In this document: one piece after another, positions 27,901 to 64,000 of the stretch
Numbering within the stretch: the first letter of the stretch is position 1
How the letters are laid out: the number at the start of each line of letters is the position of its first letter
Assembly (NCBI RefSeq): GCF_900496995.4
Contig: NC_044004.1
Coordinates: 372,001-436,000, forward strand
Direction of reading: 5' to 3'
From: Aquila chrysaetos chrysaetos
Lineage: Eukaryota; Chordata; Aves; Accipitriformes; Accipitridae
DNA length: 64,000 nucleotides
Program-made: the position numbers and the translations under genes
Notes under the pieces: model-generated
Databases searched by the model: none
Seen by the model: only the letters and a program-made list of their open reading frames with translations
Told to the model about the DNA's origin: nothing

Positions 27901-30776
27901 GCCAGCAGTTCAAAGGATGACAGTCAGACTGCAGCTGGTGAAGATGGCAAATCGGAAACTTTGCGTGTTGCATGATGCAGTGAGATACAATCTGCTGAAA
28001 CATCAAGGGGTGCAAGAGACTGATGCTGTCCGTTGCGTTCCTTCGACAGCTTCCTGGGTTTTGTTGTTATGGCAAAGGATTTATTGCATTAACCTTGTTT
28101 AGGACATGCTGGTATCTAGATTATTTGAATATGAAATTATAAAGAAACCAGATATTTTTGATGTGTGACTCTTTGCGTGGCAGTTGGACTGCTTTGGTAG
28201 TTTAAAACCCAAAGACCTTTTTTATCTCGTAATAGAGGAGACTCTGTCAAACTCCTTGTCTCCAGAAAAATCTTAAAATGTTGACTTTGAGCTTTCCCTA
28301 GAGCTGGTTAATCCGATAACATATTCTCTTGGGTTTGGCTGGTTCTGTAACGAAGCTGAAATATTGATGTTGGACCTCGAGCTAGATTCATTCAAGAAAG
28401 CTTGGTAGTTTGTATTATAAAGAAGTTGAGATTTTTGTGACCATAATCACAAAGTTGGTTTGAAGCTGCTGGTAAGAGCTGTAGAGGAAGGCAGCTGAGA
28501 GTGGGGGTGGTACGTCTGTGAAGAGTGCTGTGTGGTCAAGAGCGCTTTTGGAGTCATTCACCGCAGCACCGGGGCTGTATTTGGGAATCTTGCTTGCAGG
28601 ATTGATGTCAGGAGTTCCTGAAAATTGCTCTATGGAAAGACTAAACCGACTGGCGTAGAGAACAGCAAGGCCCATACAGATGGTGTTTGTTTCAAGCAGT
28701 AACGAGCCATTACAGCTAGAGATAGAGTACTTTTAAACTAGCTGATATCTTTGTTTAACATGGATTTATGGCCTCCAGTAGATCAGCTGGGATCAGGAGA
28801 TAAAGAACCAGAGCCTAAGCGGAAGAAAATTGCTTCTTCAGATGTATCAAAGACACAGAGTACTCCAAAAGGTAAAGCCAAAACCACCCGCCCCAAACGC
28901 TCCATACTTTTCTTGCTAGAAGACAGCTTTCTTGCCCATTTGAAAATGCCTCCTTTGCCTCATTACCACATTTAACTTTAAAGTCATGGCTCATAATCTG
29001 TGTTTTTATCTTGGCTCCTACAAATGTATGTTTTACAAGTTTCTGCTGTTGGCTTAATAGCAGCAGCAAAATTCAAGGTTCTTTTTTTCCTAAAATTTAC
29101 AAATACAGGCTAATTTATTGATAATTGGTACAGTGCAGTGTAGTATCTACTTACTGTTCTAATCCTGTTATGAGTTTTATTACCAACTTTCAATGTATAA
29201 AAATGAGGGAACTGCTTACATAGTTTTAAAAATGTGTGTGTGTGTGTATATATCTATATATTCCAGATCCTCATCTAAAATACTTTTCTATAAAACTACT
29301 GATAACACTTGAACTGTAAAAGAAGTTGCTAGGAAAATATGGATCCTTGCCTGATGGCTTGTGTAATATTCTCTGTGACAGAAAATGCTTGCGTAACGCA
29401 CTGCAGGACAGAGGTTAAACTTGGTTGTATATAAAACACTTTTAAGGCCAAAGGATGCTGAGGTAGTTGCCGTGAGCTTCAGATCCAGAAGGTCAGTTGC
29501 TCTATTGGCAGAAAAGTATGTGTCCTCCTGTTTATCAAAATAGGACAGGTGTCCAACTCGGATTAGAATATTCAAAAAAGGTAACTAACTTCCTTCCATT
29601 AATAACAAATTGTATAGTACTGGCTAATGGAATCTGATTTTTTTTCTTTAAAGCTGTGTTTTGTTCATGGGTTGTTTTGAAGGTGTGTTTTGTTAATGTT
29701 AATGATGTGTGCTGTCTCTTCAGATTTGGATTACCTAGTTCCAAAGGCTGGCTTTTTCTGTCAGATCTGCTCGCTGTTCTATGCAGATGAAATATCTGTG
29801 AAAAATCACTGCAAGACACCTCTTCATCAGCAAAACATGGAGGTAATGCTGAAGCGCTTCCAAACACACAGGAGTGAAAAGAATATCGTTCTAAAAAAGT
29901 TTGCTTTAACGAGTGCTAATAATTTCCTAGTGGCATAAGGAGCTCATATTAATACTTCAAGGGGTTTGAGTTTTAAACTCAGACACAGATACTGTTAAAT
30001 TACTCAAGCTCATCACCTACATAAAGCATTCCTTACCTAGGAAGGCGTGGAGGCTAGCTGTTGTCTTCCCTCCATTTTTAAGAAGTGATTTTTAAAAACT
30101 ATGCAGCGTTGTGTCCGAAAGCATGGTTTTGTCAGATTTTGTGGCTTGCTGAAACTGCAGACTGCCTAAAATATCTTGCAGATGTAAAATGATCAAAAGG
30201 TCGGTTTGGCAGCCAGAAAACTTAAGTTTGGGGTCAAAACTCCCCCCACCCCTCAGCGGCACATCTTGCCGGTGCACCTGGCTGGTGGGGACCCAGCGTG
30301 TGGCAAGGTGCTGATGTGAGGGGTAGAAAACTGGGAAGATATTTATTGATGTGGACTTTTGTAAAGTGGGTGCAATGAATACACAGCCTGTGGTGAATAT
30401 TGAATAACTATTTTATATTTCAAGACCAGCACAGGTCCCCTGTCATCGTGTGAACTCCTGATACCTAATATTTTGCCATATGCCCTGTAAAAAATTGCAC
30501 TCGGGAGCTTCACCACTTGGTGATTGTGCGTGTGTCAGTTTGTGAGCAAAACTTCTGAGTGTTTTTTGGTACAGATCACATGTTACCAGTATCAGGAGTA
30601 GGCTGATTTTTGGATGATACGTTTATGAAACCTACCCTGTATTTAGAACATGATGTTGTCACAGACTGAGGAATAACATAGCGATATCTTTTCACTGGCT
30701 ACCCTTATTTCTACAGAAATTCATGGCCAAGCAGAAGGATGACGATAACAATGGGGAAGAGCGGAGTTCAAGGTGA
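1..30776 (+). CDS. ZNF638: ZNF638 (zinc finger protein 638 / NP220), 3' part of the gene, spliced
   Basis: Twenty-two exons, listed separately, join with consistent phases into about 1,511 residues. Order: end of a basic RS-like stretch (residues 1-11 of this fragment), Ser-rich linker (12-125), RRM1 (about 135-210), Lys-rich and acidic linkers (219-387), RRM2 (about 390-474), RRM3 (about 489-577), a large Ser/Lys/Glu-rich exon (595-1067), an acidic repeat exon (1090-1422), and a matrin-type C2H2 finger (about 1454-1492) followed by a short tail. This architecture, above all the VTVDEV acidic repeats and the C-terminal finger, is that of NP220/ZNF638. From family knowledge, it is a nuclear, speckle-associated protein that binds cytidine-rich DNA and RNA; it has been linked to splicing, adipocyte differentiation and HUSH-dependent silencing of unintegrated retroviral DNA. 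The 5' part lies left of the window. Introns not listed separately show nothing beyond simple sequence. Confidence 0.95.
37..1486 (+). other. ZNF638 intron, nothing recognised
   Basis: AT-rich sequence between a gtaaag donor and a tcacag acceptor. Short open frames here have no coding character. No repeat or RNA gene was recognised. Confidence 0.5.
1487..1827 (+). CDS. ZNF638: ZNF638 exon, Ser-rich linker before RRM1
   Basis: Acceptor tcacag, donor gtgagt, ends in phase 0. It encodes a conserved start ([16 protein letters not shown]) followed by a Ser/Lys-rich low-complexity linker ending in a Glu-rich patch. An alternative AG lies 4 bases downstream (ACAG|ACAG) but would shift the frame. 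Confidence 0.85.
2755..2901 (+). CDS. ZNF638: ZNF638 exon, RRM1 first half
   Basis: Acceptor ttgcag, donor gtaggt, 147 bp, phase 0 at both ends. It encodes beta1 ([11 protein letters not shown]2-like) through alpha1 and beta2 ([10 protein letters not shown]) of the first RRM. The intron cuts just before the RNP1 strand. Confidence 0.93.
3291..3422 (+). CDS. ZNF638: ZNF638 exon, RRM1 second half
   Basis: Acceptor ttttag, donor gtgagc, 132 bp, phase 0 at both ends. Begins [17 protein letters not shown], the degenerate RNP1 strand plus alpha2 typical of matrin-3/NP220 RRMs, and ends in the last strand (KRVKISVAE). Confidence 0.93.
3776..3834 (+). CDS. ZNF638: ZNF638 exon, Lys-rich linker
   Basis: Acceptor ttcag, donor gtaagt, 59 bp, ends with two bases of a Lys codon. 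Encodes a basic stretch ([15 protein letters not shown]) that may act in nuclear targeting (inference). Confidence 0.85.
4014..4060 (+). CDS. ZNF638: ZNF638 exon, Thr/Lys-rich linker
   Basis: Acceptor caatag, donor gtgaag, 47 bp. Its phases complete the Lys codon from the previous exon and leave one base. Encodes [15 protein letters not shown]. Confidence 0.85.
5194..5265 (+). CDS. ZNF638: ZNF638 exon, Lys/Thr-rich linker
   Basis: Acceptor atgtag, donor gtaaga, 72 bp, phase 1 to phase 1. Encodes a basic linker ([18 protein letters not shown]). Confidence 0.83.
5756..5923 (+). CDS. ZNF638: ZNF638 exon, acidic linker
   Basis: Acceptor accag, donor gtaatt, 168 bp, phase 1 to phase 1. Encodes an acidic, Met/Glu-rich linker between RRM1 and RRM2 ([16 protein letters not shown]). 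Confidence 0.85.
6021..6092 (+). CDS. ZNF638: ZNF638 exon, short helical linker
   Basis: Acceptor tttag, donor gtaaat, 72 bp, phase 1 to phase 1. Encodes [20 protein letters not shown], a probable amphipathic helix. Confidence 0.83.
7120..7205 (+). CDS. ZNF638: ZNF638 exon, Thr/Ser/Glu linker before RRM2
   Basis: A poly-T tract and tttag acceptor, donor gtaagt, 86 bp, ends in phase 0. Encodes an acidic linker ending [11 protein letters not shown]. Confidence 0.85.
7893..8024 (+). CDS. ZNF638: ZNF638 exon, RRM2 first half
   Basis: Acceptor ttacag, donor gtattc, 132 bp, phase 0. Encodes beta1 ([13 protein letters not shown]) to beta2 ([10 protein letters not shown]) of RRM2. The exon is cut at the same structural point as RRM1. 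Confidence 0.93.
8178..8306 (+). CDS. ZNF638: ZNF638 exon, RRM2 second half
   Basis: Acceptor aaaag, donor gtaagt, 129 bp, phase 0. Starts [17 protein letters not shown] (RNP1 strand plus alpha2) and ends in the last strand (QLCINMVP). Confidence 0.93.
8637..8678 (+). CDS. ZNF638: ZNF638 exon, 14-residue linker
   Basis: Long T tract and taaag acceptor, donor gtaagt, 42 bp, phase 0. Encodes [14 protein letters not shown] between RRM2 and RRM3. Short but fully framed; skipping it would keep the frame. Confidence 0.8.
8679..10455 (+). other. ZNF638 intron, nothing recognised
   Basis: Open frames at 8989-9192 and 9285-9563 lack splice-phase fit and coding character. No repeat was recognised. 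Confidence 0.5.
10456..10596 (+). CDS. ZNF638: ZNF638 exon, RRM3 first half
   Basis: Acceptor tttag, donor gtaagt, 141 bp, phase 0. Encodes beta1 ([12 protein letters not shown]) to beta2 ([11 protein letters not shown]) of RRM3, with the same cut point as RRM1 and RRM2. Confidence 0.93.
10597..12211 (+). other. ZNF638 intron, nothing recognised
   Basis: AT-rich intron with short T and A homopolymers. No exon, RNA gene or repeat could be supported. Confidence 0.5.
12212..12337 (+). CDS. ZNF638: ZNF638 exon, RRM3 second half
   Basis: Acceptor ttttag, donor gtaaga, 126 bp, phase 0. Begins [18 protein letters not shown] and ends in the last RRM strand (HTLTCTLSP). Confidence 0.93.
12338..16670 (+). 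other. ZNF638 intron with two long poly-T tracts
   Basis: 4.3-kb intron. It holds T tracts at about 13,739-13,760 (22 T) and 15,930-15,970 (41 T). No coding exon with fitting phase was found, and no RNA gene was recognised. Confidence 0.6.
15930..15970. repeat. Poly-T tract (about 41 T)
   Basis: A single homopolymer within a ZNF638 intron. It could be the poly-A tail of a minus-strand retro-insertion, but no element body was recognised beside it. Confidence 0.9.
16671..16720 (+). CDS. ZNF638: ZNF638 exon, charged linker
   Basis: Acceptor tttcag, donor gtatgc, 50 bp, ends with two bases of a Ser codon that the next exon completes. Encodes [17 protein letters not shown]. Confidence 0.85.
16721..20951 (+). 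other. ZNF638 intron, nothing recognised
   Basis: 4.2-kb intron between two phase-2 splice sites. Several short open frames without coding character; no recognised transposon. Confidence 0.5.
20952..22371 (+). CDS. ZNF638: ZNF638 large low-complexity exon (473 residues)
   Basis: Acceptor tttag, donor gtgagg, 1,420 bp, phase 2 in and phase 0 out. Encodes a Ser/Ala/Lys/Glu/Val-rich, probably disordered region. Its middle (about 21,630-21,830) repeats motifs around [31 protein letters not shown] and AKVEAAVEN, suggesting old internal duplication. The end is Ser/Lys/Arg-rich ([16 protein letters not shown]), resembling a phosphorylated nuclear tail. No catalytic motif is seen. Confidence 0.92.
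23000..23065 (+). CDS. ZNF638: ZNF638 exon, Ser/Lys linker
   Basis: Acceptor ttgcag, donor gtaagg, 66 bp, phase 0. Encodes [20 protein letters not shown] and leads into the acidic repeat exon. Confidence 0.85.
23066..25630 (+). other. ZNF638 intron, nothing recognised
   Basis: 2.6-kb intron with a 20-T tract near 25,493-25,512 that may serve as polypyrimidine-rich sequence upstream of the acceptor. No other feature was supported. Confidence 0.5.
25631..26630 (+). CDS. ZNF638: ZNF638 acidic VTVDEV-repeat exon (333 residues)
   Basis: Acceptor cctag, donor gtaagg, 1,000 bp, phase 0 in and phase 1 out. Encodes eight copies of a 12-13 residue acidic repeat: [84 protein letters not shown] and [13 protein letters not shown] basic patch (KRKDG...SKRRKGK) lies between the first two. 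The exon ends in a second, shorter tandem ([33 protein letters not shown]). NP220 is known for such acidic [13 protein letters not shown] repeats, so this exon identifies the gene. Confidence 0.95.
26631..28778 (+). other. ZNF638 intron; in-frame read-through to a stop at about 26,731
   Basis: Intron with no recognised repeat. If the gtaagg donor were not used, the acidic exon would continue 33 more codons to a stop, giving a protein without the zinc finger. No strong polyadenylation signal sits close to that stop. Confidence 0.5.
28779..28871 (+). CDS. ZNF638: ZNF638 exon, basic linker before zinc finger (5' edge ambiguous)
   Basis: The donor is AAAAG|gtaaag, phase 1. The exon encodes [13 protein letters not shown], a nuclear-localisation-like basic cluster, and ends STPK. 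Four AGs keep the frame, giving exon starts at 28,779, 28,782, 28,797 or 28,800. I chose the first for its pyrimidine context (cctccag); the true start could be any of them. Confidence 0.75.
29233..29263. repeat. TG/TA microsatellite
   Basis: TG units followed by TATATATCTATATAT, in the ZNF638 intron before the zinc-finger exon. Confidence 0.85.
29724..29842 (+). CDS. ZNF638: ZNF638 exon, matrin-type C2H2 zinc finger
   Basis: Acceptor cttcag, donor gtaatg, 119 bp, phase 1 in and phase 0 out. Encodes the C-terminal matrin-type finger: CQIC cysteine pair, hydrophobic core (SLFYADE), then NHCKTPLH with a His-x5-His pair. This U1-like finger class binds RNA or DNA and is shared with matrin-3. 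Confidence 0.97.
30717..30776 (+). CDS. ZNF638: ZNF638 last coding exon
   Basis: Acceptor ctacag, phase 0. Encodes [19 protein letters not shown] followed by TGA at 30,774-30,776. The short charged tail right after the finger matches the NP220 C-terminus. Confidence 0.95.
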   Translation, partial: KFMAKQKDDDNNGEERSSR

Positions 30777-31020
30777 TTGGAGGAAAGAAGAATTCTTTCA
30801 GTGAATTAAACTTAGGGTCCAGTCAATTTTGTGTATTTTGTTATGATTTAATTTGTAATTTTGTTTCAGAAACAAGCATTCATGTTGTATAAATTTGAGC
30901 TCAGTATAGACAGACTAAAAGAAAAACATGTGGTGGCTTTGATTTGTATATCAAATCATCTGACTTGGAAGAGACTTCTTTTACAAGTGTCGACATGAAA
31001 TAAATGTTCTTACTGTATAG
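30777..31020 (+). terminator. ZNF638 3' UTR and polyadenylation signal
   Basis: AT-rich 3' UTR with AATAAA at 30,999-31,004 and TG-rich sequence just downstream (31,035-31,055). Cleavage near 31,020 is expected. Confidence 0.8.
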
Positions 31021-34000
31021 TTAACACCAGGGGATGGTGTTTGGTGTGATTTATTGTCTTCTGTTAACTCTGGGTCACAACAGAGACTAAGAGGGAATTC
31101 ATTCCAGAGATCTCTCTCTGGTGCCGCTTTACAGAGCTCTCAGCAGGTGAAATTTCATGTGCTGCATATGCTCCATGCTGCCCCAAAGCAGTGACCCTCA
31201 TGGTAAAGGTTTCGGAGATCCTGTGGATAGTTACGCTCCCTTTAGCCGCCTTTTTCCTATGGCCTCTGCAGTCTCACGATCGTCCCAGGAAGATAAAGCC
31301 AAGGCCAGCAAGGGGAGCAAAGGCTATTCCAGCACTGCGTTAGCATGCCTGTCGTTACTGTGGTCAGCCAGGGACGTCACTGTCCTTTGCTGTTTCTCCT
31401 TGGTGACCGAGTTAGCTATTTATTTTGGGTTGTTTTTTCCCTAGTTTGTTGAAGTCTGTAGATCACAGCCTGTGGAGCACTCAGCAGCATGGCTGAACTT
31501 TGTAATCTGCTCTTGAATGTTGCTCATTGCTGAGTCTGGGTCTCTGGCTGGCATGCTCTTAACAGCAGATCGCAGTCTGGATCATGATTGACTTTGAGCT
31601 TTTATTTTTCACCTAGCCACTTGAAATTTATTTAAAAGACTGTTTTTTAAAATCCACCACTGTCTCTGCCACTCCTTCAAACTTTGGGTAGTTGAGTTTG
31701 GCTGAATTATGTTCCTGGAGGAGGGGTAAAGAAGTGTTCCTACATGTCCAAGGAAAATGAGAGTCTCAGTGGTTCTACCTGGTGGGGATATTACATGTCA
31801 TACCTGTGCCATAGCTGGTACAAAAATCCTTGTGTCTTCAGACCGCTGATCAGTAAAGCACCAAAACAAACTGAACTTTGGGTTCAGCAAAGGAAGCACT
31901 TGCATGTCGCTGATGTGGAACATGTTCCTTGATGGGAGATGATCCTGTGAAGTCTCGCAGACTTATAGGTCCTTGCTTCTTCAAGAGCAAGCACGTGCGG
32001 AAAGAGGTGCTTGTATTTCATGTGGTGAAGTAGTCGAATGATACTGAGCTGGTAAACGTCTTTAAATACTTGTCCACTGCCCAAAGTCCATGCCGTGTAT
32101 TTGCAACGAGGACAGGCCCTGCTCTGAAGGTTCCAGAATGAAGGCTTTGCTTTGGGCTGTTCATGTAGTTGACAGGCAGGTTACAGAACTTCGTAAATGA
32201 TTGCTGTTGGGCCCTTTTTTTTTGTTTTGCTTGAGTCTGTCAGTAAAGGCCGCTGCTGTGGCTGAGCTTGCTGCCTCTGTGTGCTGGTGAGCCATTGCGC
32301 TGGTCTGTCCTTTCCAACCCCCTCTGAACAGATAAGTGTCTCAAAAATGCACAAGGGATTTAGACCAGCAAATACTTGGCAAGCCAGGGAGCATGATTCA
32401 GGGTAAGAGTGTGCGTGCGTGTGTGAGTGAGTGCACATGAGCGTCCCTCTTCTTCCTCTCCACTGACTGCTAGGAGGAGCAGTCCCCTGCTCCAAAGTGG
32501 TGAGCAGTACAGATGAGATTGGTGGGATGTTTTTTAACCGCTTCATTACTCTCCCTTAGTTACTCTTGGGTTACTAGCAATTCATAGAGAAGAGAATTTA
32601 AAAATCCTGTCTGAAATAGCAGGGTAGAAACTGGAATTTAGCGCAAAGAGCCTGCAGCTCGGTGCAGAAAGCGTCTGCAGAGCTGCACCCCAGCCGAGCT
32701 GCCCCGAGAGTCCCCAGCAGAGCCCAGCAGCTTTGCAGCATTTTTTCCCAGCCTCGCCAGAGTGCGGGCAGTGGCTTTCTGTCCTCGTTAGTCCCCTCTC
32801 CTTTACAATGCAGCTTTATGTGCTTGCGCTTCTGAGTTTTCACAGTCCCTCTGTGGAGTCAGGAAGGCAATTCCTTGCCACGGTCTCTTTGTCGCTTTAT
32901 CTGTGCGGAGGACGAGAAAATAACGCTGTTGTTCTTCATTCCCGCTTCTGCCGCGCAAGCTGCAGTCCAAATTTGCCTTTGCTGAGCATGTGGCAGGGCG
33001 GAGGAAGAGACGAGCACCCCGCGCCCTGGGGACCGCCGCTCTGTTGGGGTCCTCTGCCTTGCCCGCCGGTGGGTCGGGCTGCCGTGCCCCCCGAGCCGTG
33101 CTCCGCTCCCGTGCGTGGGTCACCGGCAGCTGCTGAGCGGGACCGGACTGGTGGGGTGTCAGGGGTGCTGGAAGCAGCCTAAGGTCATCCTCCTGCTGCT
33201 CCTCTCTCCCTGCTTTGCCTCCCCCTCTTGCACACACCCCCCCAAATGCTTTGGGGTGATAACCACCCTTCCCCACCACGCCTGACGTGGTTTTACCTTG
33301 CTTTAAGAGAAACGGCTTTTCCCAGAGAGATGCTGAGAAATCACCTGAGTTGTGAGCAGCTCAGCACTTTTAAAGGCTGCTCCAAGGGCGAGGCATTGGC
33401 AAACGAAGAAAACAATTTGGCTTTTAATGGGATCGCTCACGGCCCTGCCCAGGTACACCCCATCAGCAGGAGTTTGGGGGTGCCCACGGTGGGCGAGGAC
33501 CGCAACTCGGGGGGGGCTTCGCCTTGGCTAAAGCCCTGATGCCGCCTCAGTTGCCTGCCTGCTCCCAGCCCAGAGCTGGAGGCTTCCCGGGGCCGGGAAG
33601 ATGGGATCCAGCATCACCTCCCGGCTGGCTGCGAGGCAGAGTGTGACCCTGGAGATCCGTGGATGGAGACTTCGGTCAGTAAATCCTTTTTCTGCTCTGC
33701 ATCCACGTCTGCTTGCAGCTCCCCAGACCCTGTTTGTGCCTGGCCCTTCCCTTTGAGACGCCAGAACATCTGGGATAAAACCAGGGCAGTGCTGGAGCGG
33801 CCTCGGGGAAGAAATGCAGGAGCTGTGGGGGCTACTTAACTGGGAATTTTGAGGCAAAACACCCCGTCCTGTCCCCCCAGGATGATGTGGAAAAAAAAGA
33901 AATTAGGAAAAATGAGGTAAAACCCCTGACCACTGTGACAGAACGAGCTGTTACTGGTTTTCTGAACGTTGCTCCCCCAAGATGTACGGTGCTGCACTTC

Positions 34001-35583
34001 AGTTCATGTTGTGACTAACGGTGCTGCAAATTGAGTTTATTTTAGAGCTGCCGGTAATTAAAATGGCCACGTGCTGTGCCCCCCGTCCCCTTGGCACATC
34101 CACAGGGACGCTGCTGCCGGCTCCTGGCAGTGTCTGCCTGCAGATGTGCTGAGTTAAGTAAAATCCACGGAATTTTTTTGCAATGGCTTTTCTTCTGCCC
34201 TTGCAGGATTTTTTTTTCTCCCTGTGCCTCACCGAGCTCGACCCAGGCAGCACTTGTACTCGTGTGGAGCCCGGCCGGGTGGCCGCAATGCCCCAAATTA
34301 TTATTTAAGGGTCTCACAAAAGAAATAGTCCTTGTAGGGCTGAGATCGTGGGGTCCGTGGGCCTCTTGGTGCAACATGCTGGGGACAGGGATGCTCCCAG
34401 TGAGCTGAGATGGATAGACAAGGGACAAACGGGCTCTTTCAAGGGGTCTCGTGCTAAATTTTGGAGGGGTGCAGAGGGAGCGAAGGGGATGGAGCCGTGG
34501 GAGGAGGAATAGGGGGGCCGGGGGAGCCCGTGGCTGGGCCGTGCTGTCTCCTGCGAGTGCCCTCGGCTTTCTTCTCGCGGATAAGGATGTTTCACCCAAA
34601 TGCGATTACGCTGCTGCTTCCGCAGATTTTCTGCCTCGGCGGCCGACCCCTGCGCTGGTGCCGGCAGGCAGCGGTTTTCGCTGCGGCGTCGTGGGTTCGT
34701 ACCTAGCAGGAGGAGCGGGAAATGGGTTTAGATAAAGCCAAAGAGGGTAAAAGGGAGAGACGGGGTGAGCGTGGGAGCGGGCCAGCCCCGAGCAGCCGGG
34801 GGGGTTGCAGGGAAGAGGGGTCCTGGCCCGGTGGGGTGGGAGGGACCTCGCTGAGCCCCTTGCTGGGAAACCCAGGGGTAAAAATAACCTCCCCAAAATA
34901 GCCGGGTGCCGCGGCCGTCCCCACCTGTCACCGCGCGGCTGGTCACGGCTGTGCCAAAACGAGAGACGTCTTCCCATCCCCCAGCTGGGGAAACTGAGGC
35001 AGGGGAAGGAGCGTTGGGACTCTGTCCCCCCCCACACCAACCGGTGCTGCTCAGCACGGGGATCGACTGGTCCCAGTGGGACCCTTAGGGTGGGGGGTTT
35101 GCGTTCACCCACCTCTCGGGGGGGCCACGCCGAGGGGTGCCGTAAGGTTCACCCTGCGTGTAGCTCGGACCCCCCAAGACCCCCCCCCCCCCGTTTTCCC
35201 ACCTTGGAGGTGATGCTAGCCCCCCAGGCCTGTCCCTGGCATCACGGTGAGGGGCTGCGGCTGCACCCGGGGGCTCCCCAGCACCTTCCCCCCCCCCCCC
35301 CCAATTTGGGGTCTTGGGGGGGGGGTGTCCTCGCTCCTGCAGCAGCCGCGGCGGGGGGGACGACACACACTTGCCCTTGCTGCTTCGCCAGCCGCCTCCA
35401 AAGCCTGGGGGGGGGGTTTGGGGGGGGGGGTGTGTGTCTCCCCCCCCCCCCCCCCCCCGCAGGGCCCCAGCCAGCCCCGGCCGCGGCCGTTCCCCTTTAA
35501 GAGAGGCGGGTACCAGGCTGGGGGGGGGGGAGCCGGGGGGGGGTCAGCGGGGCGGCAGGAGGCGGCCGGGCCGGGCCGGGGCG
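31021..35583. other. Intergenic region between ZNF638 and DYSF
   Basis: About 4.5 kb with no gene recognised on either strand. Base composition moves from AT-rich to GC-rich at roughly 32.6-33 kb. Many GC-rich open frames appear after 32.7 kb, but they are overlapping on both strands and look like composition effects. The right end merges with the DYSF promoter zone. Confidence 0.7.
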
Positions 35584-63723
<28,140 letters not shown>

Positions 63724-64000
63724 GTGAGCATCTCGCGGCGACAGCCCTAAAGGGTTTTTTTTATTTTCCTCTCTGGTGTGGGCAGCAGCTCCGCCATGGA
63801 GGGGTGTGGGGTGGGCTGGACCAGGGGTGAGGGCATAGGTGGGGGGAGTGGGGGGGTCACATCAGCCCCTACCAACTGTGAGAAGAAAGACCTGTTTCCA
63901 CCAGCATCCAGCCTGAAAGGCTGGGGAGAAGGTTGGTAACGAGCCATAAAGCCGCATAGTCACTTCACATCTCCTTCCACCTACTTCGGGGGGGGGGGCG
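63724..64000 (+). other. DYSF intron 25 (start only)
   Basis: 277 bp of intron to the window end, finishing in a G run; no feature seen. Confidence 0.6.

Noticed and set aside
32733-35500. Several overlapping open frames between the two genes as new genes
   Set aside because: They overlap on both strands in GC-rich sequence, lack family resemblance and consistent splice sites.

Overview
The window is a piece of vertebrate nuclear genome, most probably from a bird. It holds spliced genes with GT/AG introns, CR1-family LINE fragments, and compact introns: about half of the dysferlin coding sequence fits in 28 kb, whereas the human gene spans more than 200 kb. There is no bacterial, plasmid or phage content. 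Both genes lie on the + strand, and no host gene is evident on the - strand.

Left part (about 1-31,020, AT-rich): the 3' part of ZNF638 (zinc finger protein 638 / NP220), a nuclear nucleic-acid-binding protein related to matrin-3. I can string together 22 coding exons whose splice phases all agree. They encode, in order, the end of a basic Arg/Ser-rich stretch, three RRM-type RNA-binding domains, a 473-residue Ser/Lys/Glu-rich exon, an acidic exon with eight '[F/L]VTVDEV-like' repeats, and a C-terminal matrin-type C2H2 zinc finger. A stop, a 3' UTR and an AATAAA signal follow.

Middle (about 31,020-35,580): an intergenic stretch where base composition changes sharply from AT-rich to very GC-rich, running into a CpG-island-like, G/C-homopolymer-rich promoter zone.

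Right part (35,584-64,000, GC-rich): the 5' part of DYSF (dysferlin), the muscle membrane-repair ferlin. I placed 25 exons, plus an alternative first exon (38,147-38,240) matching the known 'v1' first exon of mammals and a 42-bp cassette matching mammalian exon 17. Together they encode C2A (two alternative N-termini), a Pro-rich linker, C2B, FerI, C2C, FerA and FerB. The rest of the gene (DysF domains, C2D-C2G, transmembrane segment) lies beyond the right edge. The ZNF638-DYSF order and orientation are the same as on human chromosome 2p13.

Accessory features: one long, broken CR1 LINE (minus strand, about 42.53-45.15 kb) and several short CR1 tails; a 45-bp minisatellite right after DYSF exon 4 and in frame with it; a 46-bp minisatellite just upstream of the v1 exon; an 80-bp perfect, spacer-free palindrome 81 bp after the v1 donor; long C/G runs; and simple repeats. 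I did not find a wholly new system. The most interesting signals are the conserved alternative N-terminus and exon-17 cassette of DYSF, the palindrome, the in-frame minisatellite, and tandem NAGNAG acceptors in ZNF638.
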